Origin: Agapetus fuscipes
Lineage: Eukaryota; Arthropoda; Insecta; Trichoptera; Glossosomatidae
NCBI GenBank assembly: GCA_951799405.1
Contig: OX637340.1
Coordinates: 62,001-126,000, forward strand
Direction of reading: 5' to 3'
Length of the DNA stretch: 64,000 bases
Below the pieces are notes generated by a model. It was not told the origin of the DNA. It did no database searches and saw only the letters and a program-made list of their open reading frames with translations. The position numbers and the translations under genes were made by a program. Of the stretch, positions 22,201-37,200 are shown one piece after another (the first letter of the stretch is position 1; every line of letters starts with the position of its first letter).

Positions 22201-25200
22201 CATTTGTCACTCACGGGGAGCCTACTCACAGAAACCAACGCTTGCATGCTTATATATCCCGCGCAAGAGGTCGCGAGAAACACATTATGTGATGGCATAG
22301 CACATAATTAAAAAATAAACACATATTATAGGAGATAATGGTATGTGATGTTTTGCCATGTGATGTTTTATCATTGTGATGTAATGTCATGTGAGGTTTT
22401 ATCATTGAGATGTTTTGTCATGTGATGTACTGCCATTGTGATGAAATGTCTTGTGAGGTTTTATCATTGTGATGTTTTGTCATGTGATGTACCTACTGTC
22501 ATTGTGATGTAATGTCATGTGAGGTTTTATCATTGAAATGTTTTGTTATGTGATGTACTGCCATTGTGATGTAATGTCTTGTGAGGTTTTATCATTGTGA
22601 TGTTTTGTCATGTGATGTACTGCCATTGTGATGTAATGTCTTGTGAGGTTTTATCATTGTGATGTTTTGTCATGTGATGTACCTACTGTCATTGTGATGT
22701 AATGTCATGTGAGGTTTTATCATTGAGATGTTTTGTCATGTGATGTACTGCCATTGTGATGTAATGTCTTGTGAGGTTTTATCATTGTGATGTTTTGTCA
22801 TGTGATGCACCTACTGTCATTGTGATGTAATGTCATGTGAGGTTTAATCATTGAGATGTTTTGTCATGTGATGTACTGCCATTGTGATGAAATGTCTTGT
22901 GAGGTTTTATCATTGTGATGTTTTGTCATGTGATGTATCTACTGTCATTGTGATGTAATGTCATGTGAGGTTTTATCATTGTGATGTTTAGTCATGTGAT
23001 GTACTGTGATTGTGATGTAATGTCATGTGAGGTTTTGTCACTGTGCCATTCTATTCTGTCACCATTATAGAATGCAAATTAACTAGGCTTCACATACAGA
23101 GCAACTTCTTGCCGCGTTATCCCCGAAGAGATTGGGTTGCATGTGGGGTATGAAACCTATTTATTTGACAGGCAAGGGATGTGGCTTTAAGTGGAGGCTA
23201 TCACGCTGAATCCGACACCTTCTCAATTTTGATATTTGACAATAGCTCCCCATCAACTCTAGCTCGCCTCAGGACTTCTGTATTGGTGACCGTGTCTGTT
23301 CAGAGAATTTTGAGCATTCCGAGCATAGAGCCCATTGATCTAAATAAAATATATAGATGGAGCATTAGCGTACCTATATATCCGAGCCACATCATGGTTG
23401 CCCTAAATGATAGTGTATGCCCCATTTGCAATCAGTTGTTTACCAAGCGTCGGCAAGGAAACATCGAGGTACCTCATTGGTACCTACATGTAAATTGTTG
23501 ACAACTATCATGCGAAGATAGCCTGACAGTTTCATAAAAATTTTAAATTTCCCCATATAATAGAAATAAGTTAATTTAATGAAATAAAACTCATGATAAG
23601 CGCGTGATGCATTATTACAAACAAAAGCATACAGTAAAAAACCACAAAATATAAAAAAAAACTCAGTTCTTCATACTTATACCCATTATTTGACGATATA
23701 TTTTTTTCCTTATATTAGACGCATTGATCGTATTTTTAAAGGTTTATTTAGATATAAATACAAAAGAAATAAAGATATTAAAATGTAAATAAGCATATAA
23801 GACAACTTTCAGAGATGCTTCTTTAAAATAACGGAGAAAAAAATCTGCTGATATTCATAAAATTATCAAAAAATACTCTATTACATAAAAGTAAGATACA
23901 GTCAGTAATGCGTCTTTTTTGTTTAAGTTTTTTTAGTTCCTACACAACTTTAAATATAATGCACTGTTTTTTTTTTAAATGTGAATTTATTCGTATTAAG
24001 TTATTTTTCCTTACATTTTGGGAAACGTATGTTGTGAGACGTCAGCCTCAGATGTCACTTGTTAGGTTTTCTTCACTTCGGCTTGAGTACCATGGAGTTC
24101 TATTAAATGGAGAGGCTTTTATTTGATTTAGTTCTAAACACTGTGTTCCATACAGTCACTGAAATCTAATTTCGCCAGACTTTGTCCCTTGTTTTGTCTC
24201 GCTCGCACAACATACGTTTTTTGTTGTTGTCCTTTTCTATGACGTTATGCGTCTCTACTCCGTCGTTAATTTATGTAAGCAGGTAATATTGCTTAGCAAC
24301 GAATTGTTGATGTTATTTTCGTTGACAACATAATTTAGTGTTGTCAAAGGTTTTGACAATATCTGATACTTTTTAATGCTTCTGTTTCATAAACGTAAAT
24401 ATTTTACTTAATGTTACATAATTACTTGTGAAAATTATTTCAATTAAATTTTTTTAATTTTAAGTTTTTTCAATGATGTTAGGAGTAATACCTATAGAAG
24501 ACGAAGTAAAAAAAATATTATTTTTAATCCAATTTCCTTGAAATATAAAAGAATAAATGAAACAAAAAGTGTAGGGTAGAAATTGAAATTTTGAATTTTG
24601 AAATACAGACCACTTCAAATATGTACATACATTTCACAAAAAAAATGTTCTCACGTGACGGTATCAGATACTATATTTTATCATCATCACATCTCTATCA
24701 CTAAAAATGGCCGACGGTTTGACAGCGGGGCTATTGTTTTGTTGCTAAAGGCATCGGCAGATAAAATATCAATTGAATTTACTTAAATATTAATATTCAC
24801 TGGTAATTACGAGTGAAAAGTTACTCCAGACTTTTTATTACAATTTCTCGTATTGTTTGTGCATTTTGAAAATTTGTGGCTTGGCATTTTGATGATTTTT
24901 CTTTCCAGTTAGGAAACACACCTGTTAATAGTTGGAAGGTTACCGATAGACTGAATTTGGATTTTTGTATGATGAGTGGGGTAGCGCATTTCTAATTCAC
25001 AAAGGATTGCTTTCTCAGCCCATCCAGTCCATACAAATCCATGTTGAGTACGGCCCCTGATGTTGTCATGGAGATCAGAAAGAGACAGAAACATAACAAA
25101 ATTTCTAATGTTTCTTTCTCTTTCTTTCTACAATTTTGTGGCACAACCGTTTGTATAGGAAAACACTCACGCGCTCCATCTATGTATATTATTTATATCG

Positions 25201-28200
25201 ATGATAGAGCCACATTCCAAATGCTTCCAGTCTGCACAGGAATAATTACATTATAATAGTACAATATGAATTCTGAGTGTAGCATCGACGCTGAACGCAT
25301 GCCAGTTGATGGTCTAAATTTATTGTAATTTTCGGCCAAATCTCTCTTAAATTCATAATACTTGGGCACAGTATTTTTAAGGCTAGCATATGTGACGTTA
25401 AGCTGATAACAAACTACCCACACGATTGGCGTAGTACATAATATTATGTGCGTCCATTTCATTCAGTATAAAGTAGCTATGCTATCGTTGAAAATACCGG
25501 GCCTTAAAATGTACCTATTCCAAAATATACTACTATTCTGCTCATAGAATCAATGCCTTTTTGTGAACGAATTCTAAGCTACATATATGTATGAACGAAT
25601 TTACTCGTGTAAAAGTGTTATAAAACCTGTATATAAGGTGGAAAGATGCATCACAATCTCATGATCCATGGGACGATATGAAGTTTTTTTGTGAATCATA
25701 AATCAGCAAGAAGAAGAAGAAGACGTTAGTGAGAATTAAATGCTGTATGACAGACCAATGAGTGGGTGGACGAAAGACTGAAAAAAATACCAAAGAATAT
25801 GAATGAATTCATGAAAAGAGTGAATTGAACTTTTTGATGAAGCGATGGACAAAAAAACATTTAAAAAAACTATTTAAAATGCTATTTTATCTTGCACAAA
25901 AGGGTTTTTCAGTTAAAAACATGTCAGAGAAGAATTGTACAGATACAGAGATATTTCCTCAGCGAGGGATTTCACGATTTAACGGCCGAAAGCATAAAAT
26001 TGAAGTAATTATGATGAACAGCGAGCATTTATGCGATGGCTCGGTTTATCCCGCTTGCTGTACATCAGCGGTTTCAAAGCATTTTTTGACTACCGTGATT
26101 GTTTTCTGTTAGAAATGTGATAGATATTTAAATTGATGAAAAAAAAACCAGCAATGAACAATTATTACAGGATTCGTTTACACACGTAGATGCGACTTTC
26201 TGTTTTCTTGAAATACTGTATTTCTGATAATCATAAATCAATAAAATAGGTTCAACTCGCCACATGCGACCCCTTCGGGGATAACGCGGCAAGAAGTTAC
26301 ACTATATGTGTAGCTTAGTTGCGTTTGCGTTTGAACACAAAAATGCTCTTTATTGAATTGAAAACATGGACGAAATAAGCCTTATGGATATACTAAAAAA
26401 ATCTGTTGTCTATTGAATCAAAAGCAGCAATTTAGGATTTTTTGAAAATGCGATAAATATGTACATACATGAAAACACAGCCAGTGACACGGAAACAGAA
26501 AATGACGTATCATCATTTTCCGAAGGAAATATAGATTGCCGTCTTAAATTCTTAACGACTCTTGACTGATAATGATGGTATGAGGCTACCTTCCTGGAAG
26601 GCTACCCCGTTTCAGGGAAAGGCGGCAGGAGTTGCAAGGTTTATGTTCATGTGAGGTTTGGTGTCTTGTATGTGTAAGCGCCAACTTCCATATGCCTCTG
26701 CTTGTGGTAATGCATTAAATATGAGCCTTAAATGTCAATATACCTTTGCAACTTAATAATAGATAGAAGAGAGCCCATTCGCATGTTGTATGACCTTCTC
26801 GCTGACCCCTTCCGAGGCTCTCACAGACCACTAGTGGTTCACGGATCACTGGTTGGGAGCCGCTGGTGTACATGGACGGACATTTCAGAGGGTCTGGCGC
26901 TATAAAGGGCGTAACGACAGGCAACAGGCCTCGCCAATTGCTAATAAAATTTGCAAAGTGCTGTAATTCGTTTAACTATATTCCGTTTTGGGCGTTTGTA
27001 AATAAGTTAAAAATTATAAAGCGGTTAGGGCAGCCGTCACGCCGCCATTCCGACAATTTTAACGTGTCGTGAAGTTTCTGCGGTGGAAACGAGACACGCG
27101 TTTGGTTTTATTGTAATAATATTTTGCGTTTACGATTTCAATGCTTTGTTGAAAAAACAAAAGATCTTTGCTGAAAAGCTCCTCACGAAAGAGAGTCCAG
27201 GGTTGAGGGGCGGGAGGCTCTAAGCCTACAAGGTTTGTGAGCCGAATGAAGAAAGAAAGTTTGACAAAAAATATGAAATCTAATTTGCAAGGTTAAATAA
27301 ATATTTAAGATCCATTTAAAATGATGCTAACAAGCATCACGAGTTAGTTTGCGCTTATTGCTGTAGTAGGAAGATACTTATAAAAGAAAGACTCAAACCT
27401 GTCTAATCTAACTCTAACTAAATCACCATTCTACTAGGAGTGGCTAGAGTCTCTGCCGATTTGGCTAGATCTCTGCTTCCATTTCTTCCTATATTTGCGT
27501 TGGTATTAAGCCATAAATTCACTTCTTTTACATGAACTCTGTGGATCCCATTGTTTTACAATTTCTTCTATCTAATGAAGCCATCCTTTTTTCGGACTTC
27601 CTTTTCTTAATACATATTGTTTTGACGTCGTCATCATTGTGATTCGCGTTGAAAACGGAGAGTAATTGAATAATGAATGTTTCCTTTAGTATATGTAGGT
27701 ATTTTATCAGCCCTTTATCATCCATTCTTTCTTCATACCCACACCACTTCATCATATTCTTTTGTACTTTTACGTTCACATTTACTCTCATCTTGCATTT
27801 CTCTTTTCACCATTTATACATCGTGCAGAGATTAAAAACACAGGACATTTGATTTTCCAGTGTTTTCTAGTTCAAATTCTACTTCAGAGCTGAGAAATGT
27901 TAACAAAACTAGCCCCGTGTTATAAATTTGACAAACTGTCAAAATATTTTTTCTGTCGACTGCTGATATTGTGTTTTGGAGAGCACGATCTTTCGGGTCG
28001 AAATTGAGAAAATTCTGTCATCCCCCGTCTAGCTGCCGAATGTTTTCCCATTTTTGATGGATTTGAATACAAAAGGGTCCCAAGTCTAGGCGCCCACACA
28101 ATGGGAATAATGCCCTTTATCACCAACAGGTGGCGGCAAAGACTTTTTATATTAAAAAACCCCGAACCTTACATATGAAAAATAATCTATGTGTGACTAT

Positions 28201-31200
28201 GCTTTTCCATTGTGATCAGAGAATGATTTTTTTTGGATGTATTTTATTATTGCGTTTTAGTTGGTACTGCTTTTTATTAGTTTCGTAATATTTTATTCCT
28301 TGTAAAGTAAATGTTGAGAGTTTGAGCTCGGAGTTTATGTTAGAAAAAAGAAAGCTTAACTTTTTTGATGATTCTAATAAAATATAACTTCTTTCTAAAA
28401 ATACATAAAACCGTTTTTTCATTGAAATTATTGAAGTATTGAGAGTTTCAGAGAAACTTAGGTTTTTAGATTGTACAGAAAAATTGAATTCTTCCCAAAA
28501 AAACTCAACGAAATAAACTACTTTTCAAAGTCTTGAAGGCATATTTAATGATGAAAATAATGACCCTTCATTGGTTTTTGATACCTACCAAATGAAACTA
28601 AGCTGCAAATCTATTGAAAGTTCTTGCTGCATTAACCCTGAAGAAGTCCCATGTGTTCAGTGGAATCTATTTATTTTCACGGCTAAGGGGGCCGGCCTAC
28701 GACAAACACTTTACGAGTATATAAAGTGGGAGAGTATTACTAAACATATTGTTACTATTCTACTGCGAAGTAAACAAGGTATATATAACAAAACTAATTG
28801 AATATTGGATAATGCCATTGCAAGCTCCTATGCGCCATCTCCAGTTTCATTTATTTTTACTACAGTAAAACCTTTTACAAAGATCGTCAATATTTGACCA
28901 AATAAAGTAGGTAGGTACATATAGTATTTTCTCGATATCAATGGAATACTATAAAACAACACACTCTATTGCGATACCTTGATGACCAGCGTTGTGCTTC
29001 TTCCCTCTCTTCTTCCTGCACTCTTTCTTATCAGAGATGATGCCCAGCTCCAGGAGACGGTCCACGTAGCGGTGCTTGGGACGCTTCAGAGGCATCCGAG
29101 GAATCAAGGCAGCCAGGGGATCTAGAAAAAGATGAAGAAAACATGGTAAAAGACGTCACCAAAAAATGTCAGACAATATGGTCGTGCATGTTGCAAGCAT
29201 ATAATTTTGCGAGTATTATGGCCAGATTTGACAGGTCCGTATCGTCGGGAAAAAGGTTTCTTCGCATTTTATATGAAAATTCAGGACATCTTTTTCAAAG
29301 TTAATTTACCTTTAATAACAGTAGGTACATATGTGCCATTTGTTCGTAGACTATCTGCCATCTTGTAGGTAGAGGCATGATCCCGTTGCTGTAGAAATTT
29401 TGGGACTTTTGATAAAAAAAAAACCGCAACAAGTAGTTTTGGCAGTTCTCTCTTGATGTTAACCTGACACTGCCTAAAAAAATCTGAAGAGACCGAAACT
29501 GGTGGAAATCTGAAGGTGCAAGGTCAGGGCTATATGGTGGATGCATTAACACCTCCCAGCCCTCTCTTCATTTTTGAAGAGTGGCTCAGTAAAAAAAGTC
29601 GGGTTCATCTAACTCAGGTCTACTGATTCGTAGTTCGCACTAGCAGTTTCTGCGATTATTGGCAATCTGGCAGACCTGGCCTTCAATTGAGTACATTTTG
29701 ATAAAAAATGACAAAAAACAGCAAAAAATAAGCATAATCTCTGAATTAAATCTCCTATATTGATCACAGAAAATATTGAGACCTACTGACCTTGAGCAGA
29801 AGAGAACTGCTTCCACAGACTCCTCAGTATTTCGTCTTCATCTTCTCTGAACTCCTGAGGAACCTTGGTCCTCATGGCATTGCTCTTCTTGGTGGGCGCC
29901 TTGAAGATGAGACCCAGCTCCTTCAGTTTCTTGATGACTCCCCTGCGAGTCTTTGTTTGATCCACCAAGTTCTCCAGAATCCAGTCAATTACGTCTGAAA
30001 AATAAATACAGGAAGGATACTAAGTTTTTTGTCACGATAAAATGTACCTGTGCATAGGCCAATCCCCACACATATTTCATCACAAGGTTTAGGAAACAAG
30101 TGCCAAGTACATTAAACTATCGCTGAATTTTCAGTTTATATCAATCCATGTATCAATGAGTAAAAAAATATTATTTTTACCCATTTCAGTCGTTGGGTTA
30201 GTTTGATTTTCCATGTACAGTTTCCTTAATTCTTCTTCCTGTTCCTCATTCCAGGCATTTTTGATAGCCCTGCAAAAAAACAGATCCTTTAAAAAGAGTA
30301 CATAAATAAGAAATTTCTTAATGTACCGTTGTTGAGCTTTCAGAGAAGGAAGTCTCGACGACCGTCCATAGATCAACCGTATCGTCACAAAAAGAGTCGC
30401 CACAATAGTTTGATTTTATCTATTTATAGAGTAACACATTTTGCACTATGTACCTAAGTATCAACTTTGTAGTTCAATTGCTCATGAATAAAAACTCGCG
30501 AACGCTCGAAAAGTCGAAGAGACGCACATTGTCCCTTAAATTAAATCAAAAGTCGCGCGCGATCGACAGAAAGAACCACGGTGAGTACTGTACTGTACTA
30601 TATCCTGCCGCCGTTCCACTAGGGGTGGCCGGTACCTCCGCAGATGCGCCTCCACTTTTTTCTGTCCTCACAAACCACTTTAATTTCCTCAATATTGATC
30701 ACCTTTTTCATACATACTCTTCTCTTATTCTCACTCTGCAGATTCCATTCTTTAGCAATCTCACCTATTTGGTCTAACCATTCTTTCCTCGGCCTTCCCC
30801 TTCCGCGCTTTCCTCTGACATTTCCTTTGTACACTTTCTTCGTAAGTCGTTCATCATCCATTCTTTCGAGATGTCCGATCCATCTCATCGTACTTTGTGA
30901 GTCCTCTCTAATAAGTCCTTGACTCCTATCCTTGTTGCCTGATGGTCTGCGACTCTGGCAGATTTGCCTATTAGTCAGTTTACTCAAACGCAGAATTAAT
31001 TAAGAAACATAATTCAATCCCCTTTATCTCAAATGCTGAAATCAAACTTGGCTTCCCCGGTCTAATGCAATAATCTGGCATACTCGTACAAGGTGCGATT
31101 ACTCAAAGCAGGGCTCACTAAATAAATCAGCCTCGTTCTTGTTACGAGGTAAATAAAATTAGTACTTAAAAGTTTATGGAAAATCTCAAATAACAAAAGC

Positions 31201-34200
31201 AAAAATAATGAGCAATATTATGTAGCTGTATTGGGGTGCTAGAGTTTATTAAAACAAAGGAAATTCTTTGATAGCACTTTTTTATGATTCGCTCAAAGAA
31301 TCCGAAGTACATAAAAACTTTTATTGTGTTAAAATAAGGAAATCTGACTTTTGATAACGGCCTCCTCCCTTTCTCCTAAGAGATCATAAACGCTCTTTTG
31401 ATGTACTCCGTTCAACGTTAAAACTCCAATACATCGTTTCACCAGAAAAATACGGAAACCACAACGCTCAATGTATGCTCTGTTTGATTTTTCATACAGT
31501 TTTTGGGACAGTATGATGAAATTTTGTATACTTGGGTATTGGTGCAGATTTTATTTAGCAAAAGTAAGTACCCAATTAAGTGTTTTATGTTTGGGGAAAT
31601 ATTAAACGGCATTAGATACAGTTTATTAAGGCAGTTAGCCAACTTATCGGCGTGGAAAGGAAAAACAACGTGGAAACGTGATTCGATCTAGATAATTTTA
31701 TACATCTATTTTGTTGTTGTTTTCTTTACGTGGGGAAAAGAATTGCTAGCAATTTCACAATGTAGATACTTAAACAAATGCAGTCTGATTCTAATAAGTA
31801 CGCTACATTTTTAGAACAAATAAACATTTATATAAAGTGAGAGTATCTTTACTAAAAAATAAAGACTTTGAAGTAAATACATGCCACACCCAAATAACCT
31901 TCTGAGAATTTTTGAAATGTTTCGGCGGAAACTTTGTAGAACTCCATTTTAATTTAACAAAATGAAAATAACCTTTGTTTTATTCTACTATTATAATATT
32001 TATTTAAATTTGTTACCAAAACAAACCAAAATAAACGAGTTGACCGGTTTCGGCCTCTAGGCCGAAGATCTACTCTGAAGATGGCCTAGAGGCCAAAACC
32101 GGTCAACTCGTTTATTTTGGTTTGTTTTTGTAACAAATTTAAATAAATATAATAGTAGAATAAAACAAAGGTTATTTTCATTTTGTTAAACCTTCGGAGA
32201 GCTTTGTCATCGCTATAGAAATTAGATGAAAAAAAACGCAAATTGCACAAGCAAGACCTAGTTACTTTAAAGCTGGATAGATCTTTGGTGGTGACAGGTT
32301 TTTGGTAGAGGCAGATTTCTTCAACCAAGTTAAGCAGCAAATTACAGCATTTTTTTTGTGCACCACTGAGAATCCAATTTCCGATAAAGTGCGTAGCGTT
32401 AACCACTAAACTTAGGATCATGGAAGATATTGAAGAAAAAGAAATGCACATAAGAGCTTACTTGTTTTCATTTGCATCGTAGCCGTTCTCCATTTCGTAG
32501 GCATCGCGGCTGTTTTTCCAGAAGAGGATTTCCATGAAGGCTTTCGGATTCTTCACAGCTACTTCGGTGAATTTCTTCACAATGAAGGTCGCAAACTTTA
32601 CCAATTCCTGCGAAAAAAAACCCTAACGTAGTGACCTAGTTGGAGAGTGTTTGAAAGAGTTGGGCATGTTAAAATGTAACAATAAATATGAAATTGGAAA
32701 AGAGTAAAAAGAAATATTATATTTGTGAAAATATGGATTTAGATGAATTTTGTAGCAACAAACAAACTCGTGAAAATTCCGTTTAATAGCTCAGTCAGTA
32801 GAATACTTGTATTTCATGCCGAGAGCAAAGGCTCGATCCCCACCGAAATTTTCAGAAATGATTTTCCGTTAAAGTGTTATTTCAAATCCGAAATATAATA
32901 CCGGCACCGTTAACTCAACATTCACAATAAATGAGAAACTTCCCTCTCGGGAGATGGAAACCCTCTACTTCAACTGAAGTGGTTGGCGTTAGGCCGGCCT
33001 TCTTACCTGAAGGGAAAAATTGGTCCCGAATCTCGGATATCCATAATTCATCAATCCCGGATAACGCGGCAAGAAGTTACACTATACGTGTAGCTTAGTT
33101 ACGTTGCGTTTTTTTGTAAGATCATGTAGAAGTTGATAAGTGAATATATATGAAACTATTAAATGCGCAAAAGAAGGTGAAAATCGATGAATGACGAAAA
33201 GATTGTGAATAGATGAAAAAGATTGTTCGGAAGTTTTGGAAAGCATAAACATGAAAAAACAAGGATATGAATTACATTTTGGATAAAAACTTGCCCTCGT
33301 ACACACTGTAACTCGTGAATCACCATTTCAGTCGCTGGTATGGTCAAGGGGATAAGGCGTCGGCACTCGAATTGGCGCTATTGAGACAATCGTAAGTTTA
33401 AGCCCCGCCTACGTCGTGCCCTATCGACACTAACTTTGACCCTGGTTCAACATATTATGTCATTGGTTAAGTGTTCATTGATAATTCATAAAAATAATGA
33501 ATTCTTAATTGATAATGTTCATACCTGTTTCTGGCCAGGAAAAATACGATGGTGAATTACACTTCTCTTTACAAATCTATTTTTTTTATAAAAAAAAACT
33601 TTATTGACTTTTTGTATCTACTGTTAAGATGACATCAATGCTAAACACTACATGGGGGATATTCTATTCCGAAAGTACACATTACAATGATATACGCACT
33701 TTGTGGTTTGGATACTTGGAATGGAAGATCTCTTGGAAGGTCCTGAAAATGCTGGCCTGGAACACCATGGATGGATACTTGCTGTCCCAGGCGATCCTAT
33801 GCAGGAGCTTCAGGACGCAGCGATTCGTAAAGTCAGAGTTCTTCATGAAATCCCGCAGCAACAGGTCGCAAGCCCGGACAACCTTCGGATTCACTAGTCT
33901 GGAATCACAAAGAAATATTAAAAACGAGACGGTATTGATCTGAGATTAATAAATCAACTTCAGCGAGCAGGGCATGTAGTACTCGCAGAGGACTCATGGA
34001 AAACAAGAAATGTCTTGAGAATGGTGTTCCCAACAGTGCCAGATCATTTGGACTTTAAAATAACGCTTTAGTATTCAGTAGGCAGACAATGTAGAGGCTG
34101 GAAGTCTTAGGAATAAGGAGAACATGGACGGAAGCGGTGTAAGACCGAGAGTCCTGGAAGATTGTGGTGCAGGAGGCCTTGAGCCTTCAAGATTTCTCAG

Positions 34201-37200
34201 CGGGATAAAGTAAGTAAATAAATGAACCAAAAATAATCAACCATGACTACATAAAAAAGTATATGCGTCGTATTTCAAAAAAGAAGTGAAAAATGAAAAT
34301 TATAGAAAGGTGGAAAATTGAAAGGAGATGCCTGGTGGAATGAAAGAGTGAAAGAAGCTGTGAAAGTTAAGAAAAAGTGTTATGAAAATTGTCTGAATGA
34401 TAGAAAGCTAGAAGACGAATATAAGATAGCTAAGAGAATGGCAAAGACTATAATTTATAGAAGCAAGATGAATGAACAAAGAAAGATTGATGAAAGGATT
34501 AACAAAAGTTTCACCGACAGTAAGAAGGAATTTTGGAGGTGGATCAATGCGGATAGAAATAAATCTTCTGCATTGACCACTCCGGGAGTCAAAAGTGCTG
34601 CCGATGAGATGGTATGGGAGAATGAAGAAGTATGCAAGAGATGGAAGAACTATTTTCAAGAAATTTTTGGCCAGGGTGAAAGAAGAATTTATGACCAGAC
34701 AGATGAAGAGAATGAATTGAAGATTTTGAAAGAAGAAATGAAAGTGTCTATTTCCCGTCTGAAGAATGGGAAGTCTGCTGGGTTTGATGGTATAAATGGT
34801 GAAATGTTGAAAGCAGGAGGTGAATGTGTGATAGATTGGATGTTTGAATTATGTAAGCTTTGTGTGAATGCAGGAGTAGTACCGATGGATTGGAGGAAGG
34901 CAGTCATTGTTCCCATTTACAAAGGTAAAGGGGACAAAAAAGACTGTCAGAACTTCAGACCAATCAGTCTACTCAGTATACCAGGAAAAGTCTTCTGTAA
35001 GGTGATTATAAAAAATGTGATTCTGACTACTAGCAAAAGGGTTTCCGATATACAGTCCGGCTTTATGGCCGGTAGAGGCTGTGTTGATCAGATTTTCACT
35101 CTACGACAACTTGTTGAAAAACAATTGTCGGTGAGGGGGAAACTATTCACGGCCTTTGTGGATCTGGAAAAGGCTTTTGACTCAGTGGACAGAGGTATGT
35201 TGTGGGATGTTTTGAAAGCATACGGAGTGAATGGAGCTCTACTCAATGCGGTGCATGCGAACTATGAGAATAGTATGGCCTGCATTCGTATTGATGGTGA
35301 GTATAGTGAATGGTTTGAAGTTTTTAAGGGTGTAAGGCAAGGATGTGTGATGAGCCCATGGCTATTTAACATAGTCATGGACAAGTGTGTTCGAGATGCT
35401 AGACTTGATGATTGTGGATTAATGATAGGAGAGAGCAAAGTAAGCGTTCTACTGTATGAGGATGATGCAGTCCTTGTATCTGATTCAGCAGTGGAATTGC
35501 AAATGATGCTCTCTAGATTGAATGAAGCTTTGAAAGGTAATAATTTGAAGTTGAATGCAAGAAAGACGAAAGTTTTGATTTTTGAAAGAGATGATGAAAA
35601 TATGAATTATGAATTTAAAATTAATGGAATGAATGTTGATGTTGTAAATGAGTTTGTATATTTGGGAAGTAAGTTTGAAAAAGATGGAAGAATGGCCGGT
35701 GAATTTGAAAGAAGAATAATGAAAGGCAGGTGTGTACTGGGTGCGACCGCTTGCATCGCCAGAAACCAAAATCTCTCAAAAAATGTTAGATTGGCGGTGC
35801 ACGGTGGTATACTAGTGCCAACCTTGATGTATGGAAGTGAAGCCTGGACGGTAAATGAAAGGGATATTGGTAAGGTCCATACAGTAGAAATGGACTATCT
35901 AAGAAGTATGATTGGGAAAAAACGAAGTAACAGGGTGAGGAATGATTTTGTAAGAGAAGAATGTGGTGTAAGGGAAAGTGTGAAAGTGAAGATTAAAAGA
36001 AGTATGTTAAGATGGTTCGGGCATTTGGAGAGAATGAGTGATGAAAGATTGACGAAGAAAGTATATGTTGCTAGAATAGATGGATGTCGTGGTAGAGGAA
36101 GACCGAGAAAAGTATGGAAGGATCAAATCTCTGAAATAGCGAATGAATGGGATATCCAGAGTCATAATAAAAGGAGGACTTGTATGAAAAAGGTTATGAC
36201 TCTGGATGAAATGAAAGAAGTATGCAAGGACAGGAAGAAGTGGCGGCTAATCTGCAATGTTGATTTCTAATGTTGGTGTATTCATTTGCTACATTTTTTG
36301 CATAGGAAATTTTTGACTTTTTTTGTATAGATTTCTTTGTAAGGTTTTGTTCTTTTTTATATTTAAATGTAATTTATTATTCATATTCCTTGACTTATAG
36401 GTTGGTATGAGGCTGACCACCCATACTGTAAAAAATGGTTCACTTTGCCAATGTCACCCCTGTTTCAGGGAAGGTCGGCAAAAGTTGTGGGGCTTATGTT
36501 CATTTGAGGTTTGGATTTTATTTGTAAGTACACAATCAGCATTTGTAAGCGTGAACTACACTTGTTGGTTTGTGGGCATACATCTGAGAGCTTTAAATGA
36601 ATATATCCTTGCAACTTAGATTATAGATTATAGATAGAAGACTTCATCGACACATTGAGAAATTTGGCTGTACAAGAAGAAGTTTCGGGAGGCCAAGCTG
36701 AGATGCAGCAATGGGGAGGAAAGGGACTGGCGAGCTTTAAGTGTGACTACTGAGAGCTTTGTGCAGCCTGCAGAGAGCCTACCTCCAGGAAATAACCTCG
36801 AGTGGCCCGTGTGGAAATCCATAAACAGATTGAGGACCAATGTTGGAAGAGCCCGGGCCAACATGTTGACCTGGAGATTTCTGGGACGGGACGACTTTAC
36901 ACTATGTGAGTGTGGAGCTCAGCAAACTATGGAGCACCTGCGGTGTTGTCCCTCCTGTCCGACAAGCTGCTCCATGGATGATCTCTTTGCGGGAAACCAA
37001 AGAGCTGTAGACATTGCTCGTTACTGGGCCAATACGGTGTGAAGCTGACACGAAGAAGAAGAAGAAGCGTGACCAGTAAATGTTGGCGACGAGAGATGAT
37101 GGAGGGGAAAGGTGGAGGCAACTGCCCATGAGCGCCAAGACTCTCAACGCGTAGCACCAAGGATGCCAATCAAATTCGAAGAAATCATTTTATTGATTGT

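Noticed and set aside
22330..23045. Regular repeats resembling a CRISPR array
   Set aside because: The whole unit repeats with no unique spacers and the setting is an animal intron; it is a minisatellite.
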